From positions 1-64,000 of the forward strand of contig CBDAOL010000009.1 in NCBI GenBank assembly GCA_965198045.1: DNA of 64,000 nucleotides, in the 5' to 3' direction. The notes beneath the pieces were generated by a model. The model worked only from the letters and a program-made list of their open reading frames with translations. It was not told the origin of the DNA and did not search any database. The position numbers and the translations under genes are program-made. The first letter of the stretch is position 1; each line of letters opens with the position of its first letter. This DNA is from CBDDEC01 sp965198045 (lineage in GTDB: Bacteria > Chloroflexota > Dehalococcoidia > UBA2979). This document shows positions 26,028-35,251 of the stretch, in pieces.

Positions 26028-27918
26028 TCCACGATCTCGACGGGCGGAATTAGCGGTTCGCCTACGACGTTAGTCGCGTAGCTGGTGACACCGCCGCAGC
26101 CGAACGCGGTCCGCACTACCTTGCCACCGTCCAGCCAGAGCGCGACGTTGCCTGCGCCAGCGTCGCCTGCGGCGTTCACGAAGATCAGCACATGCTGTGG
26201 CTGGCAAGCCGAGCACCGTCATCGGCTCAACACGCTCGACCGGGCCTGCGACGAAGAGTGCTGCGGTCGCGCTGACCGGACTGACGAACGGCGGCTCGCG
26301 GTCCCAGAACCCGTGGCACGCCCCGGTCAGGAAGGCGCGATACACTGTTCCCTCCGGATCCCCTCGTCACACTTGGGCGGTCCGCCGAGGCCTTCGAAGG
26401 TGACGCAGCCGATTTCCTGGACTCGCGTCAATGCATCGACGGCCGTCTGGTCGCTGCCGAGCAGCGCGTCGAGGACGGCGTCCACCTCGGGGACTCCGCT
26501 GCGTCGCGCGTTCGCCTCGGCGGCGGTCATCGAGGGGTAGCGCACCGGCGGAGGCGTCGCCTCGATGGTGGGCGTGCCCGGCGGCACGAGGTCGGGGAAG
26601 GAGACGGGCCAGATCAGCGGGTCGCCGCTGGCGCGGTCCATCAGGCCTAGGACCCCGTTCCCGCACCCGGCGCCGCTTGCGATGATTCGACCGGACGCCG
26701 CGTAGAAGTACGCGGTGTTGTCGTTGTGCGTCCCAGCCTCGCCGGGGCCTTCGAAGATGATGAGTGTCGCCGGTCCGTTCTGGCGCGGAGCCGGAACCAC
26801 GGCGGCTAGCGTCGCGTACTCACCAACAGGCCACGCGTAGGGGGCCTCGCGTTGCCAGTAGCCGTGACACTGCGCGCGCGGGAAGACATCGAGTACGGTC
26901 CCCTCGACCTCGTCACTCTCGCACTCCGGAGGGCCACCGAGAAGGAACTCCTCCACACGCCCGATACTCGTGAGTTGGACAGCCGCGTCGACGGCGCTCT
27001 GATCATCGCCAAGGAGCGCGTCGATCACGCGGTCGATCTGCGGGTCGCCCGTACGGCGCGCGTTCGCTTCGTCGCGTGTCATCACCGGGAATGGGACGGG
27101 CGTGACGACCGCGCGAGGCGGCGGCGGGGTCGCCTCGGTGGTGGGCGTGCCCGGCGGCACGAGGTCGGGGAAGGAGACGGGCCAGACCAGCGGGTCACCT
27201 GTGGCTCTCTGCATGAGGTCCTCGACGGTGTTGCAGCGGCCGCCGCTACCGACGATCTGGCCGTCGACCACGAAGACGTAATGTGTGTTGTTGATGTTTC
27301 TGCGGAACTCGGAACCGCCTGCCTCGAACGCGATCAGCGTCGCCGAGGATTCCTGGACCGGAATAACCGCGGCTAGACTGGTGGCCGAGGTGTCCACCGG
27401 CGTGACGTACGGCGGCTCGAGAATCCAGTAGCCCTCGCACGATGCGCTTGGGAAGACCTCGACGACGGTTCCCTCGGGGTCCCCGGCGCACCGTGGCGGC
27501 GCGCCGAGATCCTCGGGCAGCTGGACGCAGCCGATGCTGGTCAGCCCGACGAGAGCATCAACGGCCGCTTGATCGCCGCCGAGGAGCGCGTCGATCACAC
27601 GGTCGATCTGCGGGTCGCCGGTGCGACGCGTGTTGGCTTCCTCGCGCGACATCACCGGGAACGGCACGGGCGTACCGACGGCCGTTGGTGTCGGCGTGAC
27701 TGTCCGCGGGCTGACCCTCGGCGTCGCAGCCGGTTCGGCCGTGCCCGTCGGCGCGGGCGGCGCGATGGCACTGGCGGTCGGGAACGCCTCGGGGGGGTCT
27801 TCGAGGTACAGGCAGCCGCGAGGACGGTCGCGAGCACGGCGCTGAAGGCGAGCATCGCCCAAGTCGAGTGGCGCTGGGAGTGCAAGGAGCGATGCCGATC
27901 TAACTGCCGCGACTCCAT
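26024..27918 (-). pseudogene. Three-repeat secreted lipoprotein with three frameshifts
   Basis: Reconstructed product of about 630 residues of unknown function. The N-terminus in one frame gives a lipoprotein signal (MLAFSAVLATVLAAAC, lipobox LAAAC). It then shifts at a run of seven G (27791-27797, C7 on the coding strand) into the long frame, which carries repeats 1 and 2 and half of repeat 3. A second shift at C26360-26363 (one base missing) and a third near 26201-26212 are needed to read on to GKVVRTAFGCGGVTSYATN and a TAG at 26024-26026. Each unit has the order EAN-RR-G-P-DRVIDALLG, a PP-C motif, EGTV--VFP, GYW--EPPY, a beta stretch ending G-GC, then GDPL-WPVSFPDLVPPGTP. The start is either 27918 or 27855. 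Confidence 0.72.
26543..27667 (-). repeat. Tandem protein repeats 1 and 2 of the lipoprotein
   Basis: Unit 1 is about 27667-27101 and unit 2 about 27100-26543, nearly 190 codons each, with highly similar DNA: the stretch ending WPVSFPDLVPPGTPT is almost identical in both. A third, more divergent unit runs from 26542 to 26024. Recent duplication of such DNA favours slippage and recombination. Confidence 0.75.
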
Positions 27919-27965
27919 CGTCGCTGAGCGGTGCTCAGCCGGGCTGTTCGGTCGCTATCGACCCG

Positions 27966-29630
27966 CTACATCTCGTCGGGCGCGGTGATGCCCATCAGGC
28001 CCAGCGTCCGGGCGAGGACGGTGCGCGTGGCCTCGAGGAGCAGCAGGCGCGCCGAGGTGAGCGCGGGCTCTTCCGGCTGGATCACGCGGCACTCCGTGTA
28101 GAAGGCGTGGAAGGCGCGTGCCAGTTCCTGCGAGTAGTGCGGGAGGTGGTGGGGGGCGAGGTCCTCGATCACCTGCTCGAGGACCTCCGGGAGGAGCAGG
28201 AGCTGGCGGATCAGCGCCTGCTCCGCGGGGTGCGTCAGCAGCGAGGTGTCGGCATCGGCCGACGACAGGGACTCCTCGACGGCACGCTCGAGGATGCTCG
28301 CGATGCGCGCGTGCGCGTACTGGACGTAGTAGACCGGGTTCTCGTCGCTCTGTTTGGTGGCCAGCTCGAGGTCGAAGTCCATCGTCTGGTTCGCGGAAGG
28401 CAGCAGGAAGAAGAAACGAGCGGCGTCGACGCCGACCTCTTCGACGACTTCGCGCAGCGTCACGATCTCGCCGGCGCGCTTGGACAGCGGGACCACCTCG
28501 TCGCCGCGCCGCAGCGTGACCAGTTGGTAGAGCAGCACGTCGAGGCGGTCGGACTCGGCGCCGATGGCCTGGACGGCGGCCTTCACCCTCGACACGTGGC
28601 CCTGGTGGTCGGCGCCCCAGATGTCGATCACGCGGTCGAAGCCGCGCGTGACGAACTTGTCGTAGTGGTAGGCGATGTCGGTCGCGTAGTAGGTCGGCGA
28701 GCCGTCCGAGCGGATCAGCACATTGTCCTTCGATTCGCCCAGCTCGCTGCTGGCGAACCAGACCGCGCCATCGCGCTCGATCACCTGCTCCTGATCGCGC
28801 AGGCGCTCGAGGACCGTCGTGTAGGGCCCGCCCTCGCCCATCAGCGACTGCTCGCTGAACCAGTCATCGTACTCGACGCGCATCACGCGCAGGTCCTCGC
28901 GGATGCCGTCGACCATCACCTGCAGACCGATCGCGCCCAGCGCTGGGTCGGCGTCGTCGCCCTCCGGGCGGAGGTAGCGGTCGCCGGCCTCCTCCTTGAT
29001 CGCCTCGGCGACCTGGACCATGTACTCGCCGGGGTAGCCGTTCTCCGGCACCTCGACATCTCGCCCGTGGAGCTGCTCGTAGCGGGCGTAGAGGGTGCGG
29101 CCGAAGATGGCGACCTGGGTGCCGGCGTCGTTGACGTAATACTCCTGCTCGACCTCGTAGCCCGCCGCCTCGAACACGTGCGCGAGCGTGCTGCCGATGG
29201 CCGCGCCGCGGCCGTTGCCGACGTGGATCGGGCCGGTCGGGTTGGCGCTGACGTACTCGATCTGCACGCGCTGCCCGGCGCCGGCGTCCGTCGACGCGTA
29301 GCGGTCGCCCGCCGCCGCGATCTCGGCGGCCTGCGCCGCAGCCCACGCGGGCGCGAGGTAGAAGTTGAGGAACCCCGGCGGCGCGATGCGCACCTCGGAC
29401 ACGGCGGGGTGGTCCGGTACATGAGCGCGTAGCGCCTCGGCGACGTCAATCGCCTTCATCTTGGCCAGGCCCTGAATGCGCAGAGGCAGGTTGGCGGAGA
29501 AGTCACCGTGCTCCGGCCGCTGCGGATGCTCCGTCGTCACCTCGGGCGCGGCGAACTGCGGCAGCTCCCCGGCGCTCTGCGCCTCGGCGAGGGCCTGCTC
29601 CACCAACGTCACGATCTCGTCACGAATCAT
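27966..29630 (-). CDS. argS: Arginyl-tRNA synthetase
   Basis: 554 residues, class I synthetase. N-terminal Add-1 domain, HIGH-type motif SANPTGPIHVGNGRGAAIG, a KMSKS-like PLSKRAGEIVTL, and a C-terminal DALR anticodon-binding domain (PVYYVQYAHARIASIL onward). I chose the ATG at 29630 over the ORF start at 29780: TACACT lies 9 nt upstream and the family starts here. Confidence 0.95.
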   Translation of the reverse strand: MIRDEIVTLVEQALAEAQSAGELPQFAAPEVTTEHPQRPEHGDFSANLPLRIQGLAKMKAIDVAEALRAHVPDHPAVSEVRIAPPGFLNFYLAPAWAAAQAAEIAAAGDRYASTDAGAGQRVQIEYVSANPTGPIHVGNGRGAAIGSTLAHVFEAAGYEVEQEYYVNDAGTQVAIFGRTLYARYEQLHGRDVEVPENGYPGEYMVQVAEAIKEEAGDRYLRPEGDDADPALGAIGLQVMVDGIREDLRVMRVEYDDWFSEQSLMGEGGPYTTVLERLRDQEQVIERDGAVWFASSELGESKDNVLIRSDGSPTYYATDIAYHYDKFVTRGFDRVIDIWGADHQGHVSRVKAAVQAIGAESDRLDVLLYQLVTLRRGDEVVPLSKRAGEIVTLREVVEEVGVDAARFFFLLPSANQTMDFDLELATKQSDENPVYYVQYAHARIASILERAVEESLSSADADTSLLTHPAEQALIRQLLLLPEVLEQVIEDLAPHHLPHYSQELARAFHAFYTECRVIQPEEPALTSARLLLLEATRTVLARTLGLMGITAPDEM

Positions 29631-29639
29631 CGGACGGCC

Positions 29640-29645
29640 AGTGTA
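29640..29645 (-). promoter_or_regulatory. TANNNT box of argS
   Basis: TACACT on the minus strand, 9 nt before the argS ATG, no SD. Confidence 0.4.
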
Positions 29646-29780
29646 TCGCGGGGCGGTGGTGTGGGGTGGGGCTTGCCTAGTCGATCGCTTTAAGAGCGTC
29701 AAAGGTGGTCTCCGAGTCCCGACTCTCGTAGCCGGATGACGTCCAGTAGTGTGGTGTCGCGCACGGAAATCTCCCGGCAT

Positions 29781-30734
29781 CTACCGCAACGTCCGGCTCA
29801 GGATGTGGGAGGAGGTGCCACTCACCCCCCCAAACCAGGGCAGCCGGTTCCTTGCGAATAGCACTCCGACGATCTGGGAGCGTCGCCACGAGCCACGGTC
29901 GATCCAGAACCCCGATCTGCGGTCTAGAGGCGAGTCGTCCTGCCCTACGAGCGCTCGACGTATCTCGCCGAGCGTCAGACCGTTGTTCAATACGCCCGAG
30001 AGAACGACTAGAAGCGGCTCTCCCGCGGAGCGTAGCTGCCGCTTCTTTCGTTCGAGAACAGCTTTTATCCTGTGGGTCTGTTCCCACCCAGCCCAGGTTT
30101 CAGATGCGACCAATTGGCCACCGCCGCCTGGCTTCGCGCGCCACGCCGACATTCCGATCCTCCAGCCGTCGGCGGACCAAGCGCCAAGATCGACTTCGTC
30201 GGAGGCGACCGGGAGCCTAGGACAAATCCATCTGGCCAGTTCTATAGCACTTGGGACTCGATTGCCCACGACGAGTCTCAGCAATCCCATGCGCCACCCA
30301 CGGAGGCACGGCACTCGCTCAAGCTGCTCCACGAAGTCGTTATAACGTGCGAGTTCTTGCCGTTCCGACTCTCCGACAGATGCGCACTCAACGAGCATCT
30401 CGGTTGCGTCGAGGCTCGCCAAGAAGTCTGCTTCGTTCCCGCTCGGCAGCACCGGGTACGGGTCGACCGCCCAGCCCGAGCTCTTGAGTGCTGCGAACGT
30501 GCCCACCTCGAGGGCTGCCTCGAAAACTTGGTCATTCCGCGACGATGTCAGGCGTGCGGCTAGGTCACGCCGCTTATGGGAGTCCGGGATGCGGTCGAAC
30601 CAGTGTTTGAGTTGTCGTCGGACGCGCGTCCAGTCTGCGCGGCCACTTCGATTCAACGCATCCATGACGCGCCAAGTCCGAGGGCGATTCAGGTCGAATG
30701 CCACGTCTCTCGGGCCTGGATAGAGGCGACTCAC
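29781..30734 (-). CDS. Unknown protein with possible PD-(D/E)XK nuclease-like core
   Basis: 317 residues from a GTG at 30734 that overlaps the trmH stop by 4 bases (GTGA) and follows GGGAG. I do not know a named family. The segment LPSGNEADFLASL then MLVECASV (Asp, about 10 residues, Glu-x-Ala) resembles the core of PD-(D/E)XK-like domains in unnamed actinobacterial/Chloroflexi proteins, with the Lys replaced. Many Trp and Arg residues follow. The base composition is visibly more AT-rich and codon use looser than the neighbours, which suggests transfer. A basic helix (HRIKAVLERKKRQLR) near the C-terminus could bind nucleic acid. The nuclease idea is tentative. Confidence 0.55.
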   Translation of the reverse strand: MSRLYPGPRDVAFDLNRPRTWRVMDALNRSGRADWTRVRRQLKHWFDRIPDSHKRRDLAARLTSSRNDQVFEAALEVGTFAALKSSGWAVDPYPVLPSGNEADFLASLDATEMLVECASVGESERQELARYNDFVEQLERVPCLRGWRMGLLRLVVGNRVPSAIELARWICPRLPVASDEVDLGAWSADGWRIGMSAWRAKPGGGGQLVASETWAGWEQTHRIKAVLERKKRQLRSAGEPLLVVLSGVLNNGLTLGEIRRALVGQDDSPLDRRSGFWIDRGSWRRSQIVGVLFARNRLPWFGGVSGTSSHILSRTLR

Positions 30735-31363
30735 CCCACCCGCTCCCGCCCCACCCATTGCTTAAGCAGCGCTTGCTTGCTGTCGGACCAGCGAGGTGTG
30801 AGCAGGCCGGCGGCCGTGCGTTGTTCGTGGGCTGTGGCGAGGATGATCGCGGCGGCGACGCTGATGTTGAGGGATTGGGCGAAGCCGGCCATGGGGATGG
30901 TGATGTGGGCGTCGGCGAGGGCGGCGAGGTCGTCGGAGATGCCTCGTTGTTCGTTGCCGAGGGCGACGGCGGTGGGCTGCGTCCAGTCGTAGTCGGTGTG
31001 TGCGGTGGCGTCCGCGGCCAGCGAGGTGACGACGAGGTGCTGGCCTCGGGCGTGGACGGCGTCGGCGGCGGCCTGCGGGGAGTCGTAGGGGTGGAAGACG
31101 GTCCATTTCTCGGCCCAGCCGGCGGCCTGGCGGTTGAGTTCGGGCGGCTCTTCGATCCAGTAGCAGAGGCCGACTGAGCCGGCGGCAAAGGCGTCCGCGC
31201 TGCGCACGACGGCGCTGGCGTTGTGCGGGTCGTGGACGTTTTCGAGCACGACCTCGAGGTCTTCCTGCCGCCGTTCGAGGACGCGCTGCATGCGCAGGAT
31301 GCGCTCCGCCGAGGGGCGGCCGCCGGGCGGGGGCTGGACGCGGAGCTTGGTGTCGTCAGTCAT
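30731..31363 (-). CDS. trmH: TrmH-family tRNA/rRNA 2'-O-methyltransferase
   Basis: 210 residues from the ATG at 31363 (GGAG upstream). SPOUT fold with all three TrmH motifs: VLENVHDPHNASAVVRSADA, VALGNEQRGIS and IPMAGFAQSLNISVAAAI. It is closest to tRNA (Gm18) methyltransferase, though the exact target base is not certain. It is coupled by GTGA to the downstream unknown gene. Confidence 0.88.
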   Translation of the reverse strand: MTDDTKLRVQPPPGGRPSAERILRMQRVLERRQEDLEVVLENVHDPHNASAVVRSADAFAAGSVGLCYWIEEPPELNRQAAGWAEKWTVFHPYDSPQAAADAVHARGQHLVVTSLAADATAHTDYDWTQPTAVALGNEQRGISDDLAALADAHITIPMAGFAQSLNISVAAAIILATAHEQRTAAGLLTPRWSDSKQALLKQWVGRERVG

Positions 31364-31438
31364 CGTTCGCTCCGTCGAGGGGAGGGTGGGACGCGCTGCG
31401 CGCGGCTCTGAGTTTCCCACCCGCCCGCCCGGAAGAGT

Positions 31439-31520
31439 GTGGGGGAGGGGTCCCCCACGCCCCCTCGGAGGCTCGCCGGCGCTGCGCGCCGGGCTCGCCT
31501 CGGGATCTAGAACGGTGCGA
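31439..31520. repeat. Intergenic GC-rich palindromic element
   Basis: The 201-bp gap between recG and trmH holds a perfect hairpin GTGGGGGA-GGGG-TCCCCCAC at 31439-31458. A larger imperfect one follows, about 31464-31504, with core CCGGCGC-TGC-GCGCCGG. The compactness looks like a dispersed intergenic repeat or a strong terminator set; other copies cannot be checked here. Confidence 0.4.
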
Positions 31521-31564
31521 CCGGCGGCGTTGGCGCGCGTCCTCGGAGGTCACAGCGGGCCTCG

Positions 31565-34120
31565 CTAGTGGGTCTCGTGGACGACGGTCTGGCCGCGGGT
31601 GGCGAGGGCGACTTTGAGCGCCTGGTGCTCGGGGCGCTTGAGGTCGGGGTCTTCTTCGATCAGGCGCTCCGCCTCGCGGCGGGTGGCGTCGATCAGCGGG
31701 GCGTCGAGGAGGCTGGCGATGCGCAGGTGGGCCAGGCCGCTCTGCGCGGTGCCGAAGAGGTCGCCCGGGCCGCGCTGTTCGAGGTCGGCCTGCGCGAGCA
31801 GGAAGCCGTCCGTAGTGCGCTCCATGATCGAGAGGCGCTCAGCCGCGTCCTCGGAGGGGTCGTCCGCGAGCAGGTAGCAGAAGGAGGCGTGCTCGCCGCG
31901 GCCGACGCGGCCGCGGAACTGGTGCAGCTGCGCGAGGCCGAAGCGGTCGGCGCCTTCGATCACCATGACCGTGGCGTTCTGGATATCGATGCCGACCTCG
32001 ACGACGGCGGTCGAGACGAGGATGTCGGCCTCGCGGTCGGAGAAGGCGCGCATCGTCTTGTCCTTCGTGCGCGCGGCCATGCGGCCGTGCAGCAGCAGGA
32101 TGCGGTCCGCCAGCTCCGGGAACTCCTCCCGCTGCAGGCGCTCGTACTCCTCGGACGCGGCCCGTGATTGCACGGCCTCCGAACCCTCGACAAGCGGGCA
32201 GATCACGAAGGCCTGCCGGCCGGCGGTGATCTCGGCGGCGACGTGTCCGAACGCCTCGCTGCGGCGTTCGGGCGGAAGCCAGTGCGTCTCGATCGGCGTG
32301 CGTCCCGGCGGCAGCTCGTCGATCACGGTGAGGTCGAGGTCGCCGTAGACGGTCAGCGCCAGCGAACGAGGAATCGGCGTGGCGGTCATCACGAGCAGGT
32401 GCGGCGTGACGCCGGCTCCTCGTGCTGCGGCGCTCTCGCTGCCTTTGCGACGCAGCTCGGAGCGCTGCATCACGCCGAAGCGGTGCTGCTCGTCGACGAC
32501 GGCGAGGCCCAGGTGGTGGTAGTCGACACCCTCCTGGATCAGCGCATGTGTGCCGACGATGATGTGCGCTCCGCCGTGTCGGATCGCCTCGACGGCCTCG
32601 CGTCGCTGCTTCGCGCGTGTGGAGCCGGTGAGCAGGACGATCTTGAGCTGCAGCGGCAGCCCCGGCACCGTGACGAGGCCGTTGAGCGGCGGCTCCGGCT
32701 CGCCGGAGAGCAGGGTGCAGAGCGTACGGAAGTGCTGTTCGGCGAGCACCTCGGTCGGCGCCATCAGCACCGCCTGGTAGCCGGCGGCGACGGTCGACAG
32801 GATCGCCGCGAGGGCGACGACCGTCTTGCCGGATCCGACATCGCCTTCGAGCAGGCGCGACATCGGCACGGATGTCGCGAGGTCGCGCCGGAGGTCGCCG
32901 AGTGCTCGCCGTTGCGCCGAGGTGGGCTCGAACGGCAGCGAGGCGAGAAAGTCGTCGGCGGCGGCGTGGTCCTCGACGACCGGCGCGTCGCCCGAGGCCT
33001 GCCACTCCTTCTTGCGAGCCTGTACGCCGATCTGAATCGCGAGCAGCTCGTCGAAGGCGAGACGGTGGCGCGCCTCGACGAGCCGGTCGGCGTCGTCGGG
33101 GTAGTGCACCTGGCGCACCGCCTCGACGATGGGCATCAGGCCGTGGCGCTCGCGCATCTCCTCGGGCAGCGGATCCTCGAGGCGGCTCGCGTGCGCTTCG
33201 AGGAGCTTCGCGATCATGTCGCGGAGGGTGCGCTGCGGCAGGCCCTGCGTCAGGTGGTAGACCGGCACCAGCCGGCCCGTGTGGCGTGCGCCACGTTCCG
33301 TGTCGAGGCGTTCGAACTCGGGGTTCTGGAACGCGGGGCGGCCGCGGTAGACCGTGACCTTGCCGGCGATCGCGACCTCGGCGCCGGCAGGGAGCGAGCG
33401 CACGATGAAGGGCTGGTTGAACCACGTGGCGCGGATTGAGGCGCCCGAGGCGTCGGAGATCGTGACCTCGGCGGCGCGCATGCGGCCACCGCGGCCCATG
33501 CGGATCTCTCGCGAACGCTCGACGCGCCCCTGGATTGTCTGCTCACGGTCGGCCTGCAGTGCGGTGATCGGCACGACCTGCGAGAAGTCGTGGTGGCGGT
33601 ATGGGTAGTGACGTAGCGCATCGCCAATGGTCGCGATGCCGAGGCGTTCCAGCCGCGTGAGGTTGGCCGCCCGCAGGCCGGTTGCGGCCTGCGCGATGGG
33701 CGTGTCCAGTCCGGCCGCGCCCGGCGCGATCTTCGCGCGCGGCGCCCGCGCGGGGCGCTGCTGCCGTTTTGGCTCCGCTGGCGGAGGCGTCGGTCTGCCT
33801 TCGGCGGCCGGGGCGGCGGGGCGCTTCGGCTTGAGGCTCGCGGGGCGCTTCGCGCGCGTCTTCGCCGGCGGACCGTCGAGCTCGCGCTGCACAGTGGCGA
33901 GAGCGCGGCGGACCCAGGTGCGGCGGGCGTCGGCGTCGAGGCTGCGGTACCCCTCGGCGGGGAGTGCGGCAATCATGCGCAAGACCGCACTGCCCGGCCG
34001 CTCGTCGCGCGCCTGCTGGCGTAGCAGCGCGTCCAGGCCGTCATCGACGGTGGCGTCGCCGAGGCCAGCGTCCAACTCCGCCTGGAGCCGGGCGCCGAGC
34101 AGGGCGAAATCGGCCGTCAC
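31565..34120 (-). CDS. recG: ATP-dependent DNA helicase RecG
   Basis: 851 residues, the branch-migration helicase that remodels stalled forks and Holliday junctions. An N-terminal extension of about 130 residues rich in Lys/Arg/Pro/Ala precedes the wedge OB domain (VPITALQADREQTIQGRV). Motif I is LEGDVGSGKTVVALAA, motif II VVDEQHRFGVMQR, motif III VMTATPIPRSLALTVYG, and the C-terminal TRG region follows motif VI (QFRGRVGRG). The GTG start at 34120 overlaps the degV stop by 4 bases (GTGA). Confidence 0.96.
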   Translation of the reverse strand: MTADFALLGARLQAELDAGLGDATVDDGLDALLRQQARDERPGSAVLRMIAALPAEGYRSLDADARRTWVRRALATVQRELDGPPAKTRAKRPASLKPKRPAAPAAEGRPTPPPAEPKRQQRPARAPRAKIAPGAAGLDTPIAQAATGLRAANLTRLERLGIATIGDALRHYPYRHHDFSQVVPITALQADREQTIQGRVERSREIRMGRGGRMRAAEVTISDASGASIRATWFNQPFIVRSLPAGAEVAIAGKVTVYRGRPAFQNPEFERLDTERGARHTGRLVPVYHLTQGLPQRTLRDMIAKLLEAHASRLEDPLPEEMRERHGLMPIVEAVRQVHYPDDADRLVEARHRLAFDELLAIQIGVQARKKEWQASGDAPVVEDHAAADDFLASLPFEPTSAQRRALGDLRRDLATSVPMSRLLEGDVGSGKTVVALAAILSTVAAGYQAVLMAPTEVLAEQHFRTLCTLLSGEPEPPLNGLVTVPGLPLQLKIVLLTGSTRAKQRREAVEAIRHGGAHIIVGTHALIQEGVDYHHLGLAVVDEQHRFGVMQRSELRRKGSESAAARGAGVTPHLLVMTATPIPRSLALTVYGDLDLTVIDELPPGRTPIETHWLPPERRSEAFGHVAAEITAGRQAFVICPLVEGSEAVQSRAASEEYERLQREEFPELADRILLLHGRMAARTKDKTMRAFSDREADILVSTAVVEVGIDIQNATVMVIEGADRFGLAQLHQFRGRVGRGEHASFCYLLADDPSEDAAERLSIMERTTDGFLLAQADLEQRGPGDLFGTAQSGLAHLRIASLLDAPLIDATRREAERLIEEDPDLKRPEHQALKVALATRGQTVVHETH

Positions 34121-34989
34121 GGGATCGCGGCGGAGGGGGAGTCCTCGTCGGGTGGGGTCACGACCCCGAGGCCGATCGTGCCGGGGCCTCCGTGGACGCC
34201 AATGGTGGGGGTGATTTGCCAGCGCAGCACCTCGGCGTCTGGGGACTGCGCGATCAGCGGCGCCAACGCGCGCTCCAGGTCGTCCTCAGAAGCACCGTGC
34301 ACGCCGATGACGGTGGCGGCAGGCAGATGCTCGCCCGCCCGCGCGGCCAGCTCGTCCAGCGACTTGCGACGCCGTCGTACGCGCCCGAGGACCTCGAGCG
34401 CCCCGCCGGTGATCTCAAGGATCGGTTTGATTTGCAGCAGCGAGCCAAACAGCTCGGCGCCCTTGCCGAGTCGGCCGCCACGTTGCAGGTATTCGAGCGT
34501 GTCCACCGTGAGGAAGAGGTGGGAGCGTCGAACCACATCGCGTGCGACCGCTTCCGCCTCCTCGAAGGTTGCGCCGCGTGCGAGGGCGCGCGCCGCCTCG
34601 ATGGCGACCACGCCCTCTCCGAGCGATGCGGATTCGGAGTCGACATGGACGATCGGGACGCTGCCGTCGAGGGTGGCTGCCCCCTGGCGCGCAGACTCGA
34701 TCGTGCCGCTGAGCTGACCGGCCACGTGGATCGAGAGGATCCCCGTCGCTCCGTCGGCGATCAGGTGCTGGTAGGTCTCGACGAACACGCCGGACGCAGG
34801 CTGGGCCGTGCTCGGGATTGAGCTTGCGGCGTCGAGGCGTTCGAAGAAGGTGTCGGAGTCGATGTCGACGCCGTCCTGCAGCTCCTCGTCGCCGAACATC
34901 AGGACCATCGGCACGACGGCGATGCCAAGCTCCTCGACGAGGTTCTGAGGGATGTCGGCTGCGGAGTCGGTCACAACGCGAATGGTCAT
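34117..34989 (-). CDS. DegV/FakB family fatty-acid-binding protein
   Basis: 290 residues. DegV fold: VVTDSAADIPQNLVEELG, then STAQPASGVFVETYQHL and TVDTLEYLQRGGRLGK. FakB proteins present a fatty acid to the kinase FakA, which makes acyl-phosphate for phospholipid synthesis, and FakA is two genes upstream. Its ATG overlaps the stop of the 87-residue membrane protein (ATGA), and TAGAAT also lies 7 nt before the ATG, so an internal leaderless promoter is possible. Confidence 0.88.
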   Translation of the reverse strand: MTIRVVTDSAADIPQNLVEELGIAVVPMVLMFGDEELQDGVDIDSDTFFERLDAASSIPSTAQPASGVFVETYQHLIADGATGILSIHVAGQLSGTIESARQGAATLDGSVPIVHVDSESASLGEGVVAIEAARALARGATFEEAEAVARDVVRRSHLFLTVDTLEYLQRGGRLGKGAELFGSLLQIKPILEITGGALEVLGRVRRRRKSLDELAARAGEHLPAATVIGVHGASEDDLERALAPLIAQSPDAEVLRWQITPTIGVHGGPGTIGLGVVTPPDEDSPSAAIP

Positions 34990-35249
34990 GGCAGTGATTC
35001 TACCCTCGTCCGCACGGTGGCTTCGGTCGTCACGGGTTCGGCGGGCTCCTCGTCGGGTGTGATTTCGTCGCGGTCGCCTCTGCGACGCTTGCGGCCTCCG
35101 CGGATCAGACGGAAGACCAGCAAGCCGATCGTGGCACCCGTCCAGAAGACGCCCCAGATGAGGATCGTCACCAGTGGGACAATCGCGAACCCGCCGAACA
35201 CCAAGACGGCCGAGCCAAAGCTGACGCCGGGGACAGCGAGGAACCGCAC
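34986..35249 (-). CDS. Small two-helix membrane protein between fakA and degV
   Basis: 87 residues: two hydrophobic helices (VLVFGGFAIVPLVTILIWGV and ATIGLLVFRL), an Arg/Lys cluster (RGGRKRRRGD), then an acidic tail. It begins at a GTG two bases after the fakA stop and ends in an ATGA overlap with degV, so the three are one translational unit. I know no family. It may tether acyl transfer to the membrane (inference). Confidence 0.65.
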   Translation of the reverse strand: MRFLAVPGVSFGSAVLVFGGFAIVPLVTILIWGVFWTGATIGLLVFRLIRGGRKRRRGDRDEITPDEEPAEPVTTEATVRTRVESLP

Positions 35250-35251
35250 CG

